A stretch of 64,000 nucleotides of DNA, taken from positions 20,085,342-20,149,341 of the forward strand of contig OY821745.1 in NCBI GenBank assembly GCA_963682055.1, written 5' to 3'. This document shows, in pieces, positions 61,308 to 64,000 of the stretch. Each line of letters starts with the position of its first letter. The first letter of the stretch is position 1. This stretch comes from Primula veris (lineage: Eukaryota; Streptophyta; Magnoliopsida; Ericales; Primulaceae). The translations under genes and the position numbers were made by a program. The notes under the pieces are model-generated. The model worked only from the letters and a program-made list of their open reading frames with translations, searched no databases and was not told the DNA's origin.

Positions 61308-61957
61308 GTCTTTTAATTTATTTCATTTCCTGTTTTAAATTTCTTAGTTTATTAGGAAATGTTTAATCCCCGCTAGGTTTGTTTTATCGATTAGGTTCTC
61401 GGTCATCAACTTTACATATTCAGTATTCTGTTTCTAAGTTAGGTTTATGTATGCATTTAATGCCCGCTAACTTATGTAAGTTAGGGTTATGTCTATGTAT
61501 TGAAATTTGTTATTTTATCAGGAAATGTTTAATGCCCGCTAGTTTTGTTCTATCAATTAGGTCTCAGTAATTAACTTTACGTATTCTGTTTCTAAGTTAG
61601 GTTAATGTATGCATTTAATTTTGAGATTGGTTTGTATTTAATAATGTGGGTGTAGATTTTGAGGAAGAAAGTGGGTTATTTTCAACGTAATTAATTATTT
61701 ATCAAATGTTTTAGGGAACAAAAATTGATACGTTAAGCTGATAGTGTAACTAAAGGGGTTGCTGGATTACAGCTTTAAAGCAAATAAGCTGGATGTTCCG
61801 TCTTTTATTTATTTCATTTCCTGTTTTGAAATTTGTTATTATAATATTAGGAAATGTCTAATGCCCGCTAGTTTTGTTCTATCGATTAGGTTCTCAGTCT
61901 TTTAATTTACGTATTCTGTTTCTAAGTTAGGTATATGTATGTATTTAGTTTGTTGTC

Positions 61958-62004
61958 AATGCTTTAGATTAGATGTCTTCGGTGCTCACACTAACAATTT
62001 CCAG
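61958..62004 (+). repeat. Decoy copy 3 of KUP7 exon 1 end
   Basis: Includes GATGTCTTCGGTGCTCACAC and ends TTTCCAG|GTATCT, a slightly better donor context than the true one. Confidence 0.85.
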
Positions 62005-62383
62005 GTATCTCATTTATTTATTTATTTCCCCTTTTCAAATGTGTCATATTTTATTAGGATATTTCTAAGGCCCGCTAGGCGCTAGTTTTGTTCTATTAAT
62101 TAGGTCTCGGTCATTAACTTAAGGTCATTAACAAAAAAAAAGAGAAGCTTATAGATTTTAACTTTTAAGGTCAAGGTAACCGAGGAATCTGAGTTGTTGA
62201 GCTGATTAAGTTAATGCAACACGGGATTGTTGGATTATAGCTTTGAAATTTGTTACTTTTATTGTAAATGTGTAATGCCCGCTAGGCGTTAGTTTTGTTC
62301 TATGCTTAGGTTCTCGGCCGCCAACTTTACGTATACTATTTCTAAGTTAGGTATATATATATTTATATATATGTATTTAGTTT

Positions 62384-62414
62384 TGATGGCGAGACTTTAG
62401 ATGCCCCTGGTGCT
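62384..62414 (+). repeat. Decoy copy 4 of KUP7 exon 1 end, cut by a solo LTR
   Basis: GATGGCGAGACTTTAGATGC followed by CCCTGGTGCT; the copy is interrupted where the solo LTR begins, and the continuation AGGTCTCT...TTTCATTTTC appears after its right end. Confidence 0.75.
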
Positions 62415-62417
62415 AGG

Positions 62418-63398
62418 TGTCACAGGGTTAATTTTTCGTTTTTAGAATCAAACAAGTGATGGCACGAACCAGGGTTAAATCCCATGTTAACCGTTTGTTC
62501 ATTCAGCCTAACAATGACTCACTCGTTCACTCGTTGTTGCCTCTCGTTCACTCGTGTTTGCCTCGCAATTCACTCGTGTTCCACTCAAGAGATTACACTC
62601 AATACGCAGCGATGATAATCACAATTAAGACAAGTATATGGACAGAATAAACGTATGTAAACGTAAACGAGCACACACGTACGGCCGCAGCCAACCTTCG
62701 TTTTATTATCGTAAATAATACAAATGATCCGTTATACACATTTACATAATCTGAACCTTGAAAATGAGACTATGTAATGAAACAATTTGTCCTAGCATTT
62801 ATAATTTCGTGCATAGGCAGTTACATGCCAGAATAATAGGGAAAATAACCGCCCTGGCGGTTACAAGTAACTCTAGAGGGGCTGTCCACTATTTGCAACT
62901 GTTCCCACCTTTTCTTTAACACTCCAGCACCTGGATAATGTGTTATACAGCAGCTATGAACATCCAAACAAGCAGCCCGCATGATCCTCCCGATCATACT
63001 CGTCGTCTAAACCGACCAGCATTAGAACCATATCTAACCCGCTGAAACGACTCAAATCCAGCTACACATCTAAACCAACCTGCTACGTTATTTTACTCCC
63101 AAATCTTTCCACAAGCTTGAACCATATCAAACTTACTCATTGACACTCCTACACGTCAATCTCATGCCAACGGATCATACCAACGGACCAACATCGGAAC
63201 CATATCCAATGTTTCATGACCAGCCACGTTTCCTCAAACCAACTTAGCCTTCAAGTCCAATCCGCTTACGAGTCTGAACCATATCAAACTCAGCCCTTGG
63301 CGATCCAACACGCCAATCACTTGCCAACGACGTTCACAAACCAACCATATGAAGAGCAAACTCGCCGACCAAGTCACCCGGACACCAAGGTCCTAACA
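62418..63398. mobile_element. Solo LTR (gypsy-type terminus)
   Basis: 981 bp, TGTCACAGGG...TCCTAACA, flanked by a perfect 5-bp duplication CTAGG (62413-62417 and 63399-63403). TGTCACA starts are common in Ty3/gypsy LTRs. No internal coding region is present, so this looks like the product of recombination between two LTRs. It contains an inverted repeat ATAACCGCC/GGCGGTTA (62848-62864). Short open frames inside have no known motif. Confidence 0.85.
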
Positions 63399-63571
63399 CT
63401 AGGTCTCTAAATCATTTCATTTTCTTTTTCAAATTTGATTATTTTTATAGTAAATATCTTATCCCCTCTAGTTTTAAGTTAGGTATAGCATATATGTATA
63501 TATTTAATTTCGAGATCAGTTTGTATCTAATCATGTGGCTGTAGACTGTAGTTTTTGAGGAAAGAAAGTGC

Positions 63572-63608
63572 TTTGCATGTCCCCGGTGCTCACTCTAACG
63601 ATTTCCGG
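63572..63608 (+). repeat. Decoy copy 5 of KUP7 exon 1 end, altered donor
   Basis: ATGTCCCCGGTGCTCACTC followed by TAACGATTTCCGGGTC; the last exon triplet CAG has become CGG. Confidence 0.8.
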
Positions 63609-63779
63609 GTCTTTTATTTATTTCATTTTCTGTTTTGAAATCGTTAGTTTCATACTCTTATCGGTCGCGTTTTATAAGGATGTTTGGGGAATCCAACTTT
63701 TTATGAATAACTGATGATTGCGTATTTAGTCGAATTATTAGTTTGTGTGTGCACAGATTTCGATGTAGGTTAACAGAGT

Positions 63780-63885
63780 AAATGTATGCATAAGGCATCT
63801 AGTTGGAGAAAGTTTCATTAAATTTGGTACATCCCAAAATGGAATAAATATCAATTAATTTGAAATCTGGGATAGAGCGAGTAGT
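63780..63885. mobile_element. Stowaway-like MITE end (fragment)
   Basis: GGGATAGAGCGAGTA resembles an inverted Stowaway terminus, preceded by CATCCCAAAATGGAATAAAT. The partner end is not clear. Confidence 0.35.
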
Positions 63886-64000
63886 AAATGTCTAATGCCC
63901 GTACTTTTGTTCGATTAATTAGGTCCTGGTCATCTACTTTATGCATGCTGTTTCTAGGTTTTTATTTTCATTTTCGGTTTTCAAATTTGATTACTTTTAT

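Larger units (their letters stand above)
60241..64000 (+). repeat. KUP7-like intron 1: repeated blocks
   Basis: About 3.8 kb built from reshuffled copies of a few blocks. The most frequent, GTTTTGTTCTATCGATTAGG followed by TTCTCGGTCATCAACTTTAC, occurs about 11 times (first near 60335, last near 63905). Other blocks include TTTCTAAGTTAGGTATATGT, TTATTTATTTCATTTTCTGT and AGGAAATGTCTAATGCCCGC. Some units also contain the exon 1 end. The array is irregular rather than strictly periodic and is interrupted by a solo LTR at 62418-63398. Confidence 0.9.

Noticed and set aside
62456..63410. Short frames at 62456-62650 and 63216-63410
   Set aside because: They lie inside, or start inside, the solo LTR and have no known motif.

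Overview
The window is nuclear DNA of a flowering plant, most likely a eudicot. The genes have many GT-AG introns, the spacers are AT-rich, and the transposon content is typical of plants (Ty1/copia, TRIM-like elements, hAT, Mutator-like and Stowaway MITEs). I spliced the genes by hand and named them from remembered family motifs, with no database search. The species cannot be fixed from the sequence.

Layout, left to right. 0.3-2.7 kb: remains of a Mutator-like transposase (+) facing a plant-mobile-domain-like pseudogene (-). 3.8-15.0 kb (+): a five-exon PHP-family phosphatase gene of 420 aa, whose fourth intron holds a 4.85-kb Ty1/copia element with both LTRs and a 5-bp target duplication. 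15.75-25.4 kb (-): a 13-exon ERGIC3/ERV46 cargo-receptor gene of 386 aa, with two short LTR elements and two MITEs in its introns; it is convergent with the PHP gene. 27.7-36.0 kb (-): an eight-coding-exon LNK1-like clock coactivator of 548 aa, with a leader intron of about 3.7 kb that is mostly a tandem array of about 150-bp units. 38.8-40.0 kb: a hAT-like element nested in the end of a MITE, just upstream of the next promoter. 40.2-47.7 kb (+): an eleven-exon LIN1/CD2BP2-like spliceosome protein of 367 aa. 49.6-53.2 kb: a LINE fragment cut by a SIRE-like copia element that is itself truncated. 53.2-57.6 kb: a block I could not classify. 60.0 kb to the right edge (+): exon 1 of a KUP/HAK potassium transporter (KUP7-like), followed by a repeat-filled intron that runs off the window.

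The five host genes serve unrelated housekeeping or regulatory roles and are not a cluster. The shared theme is intron remodelling. The first introns of the LNK1-, LIN1- and KUP7-like genes have expanded by local duplication. In two of them the duplicated unit carries the end of exon 1 with its 5' splice site, which leaves a series of decoy donors. I found no tRNA, rRNA, CRISPR array or bacterial operon. I saw no clearly new gene system; the most unusual structures are the donor-bearing arrays and the unclassified 53-57 kb block.
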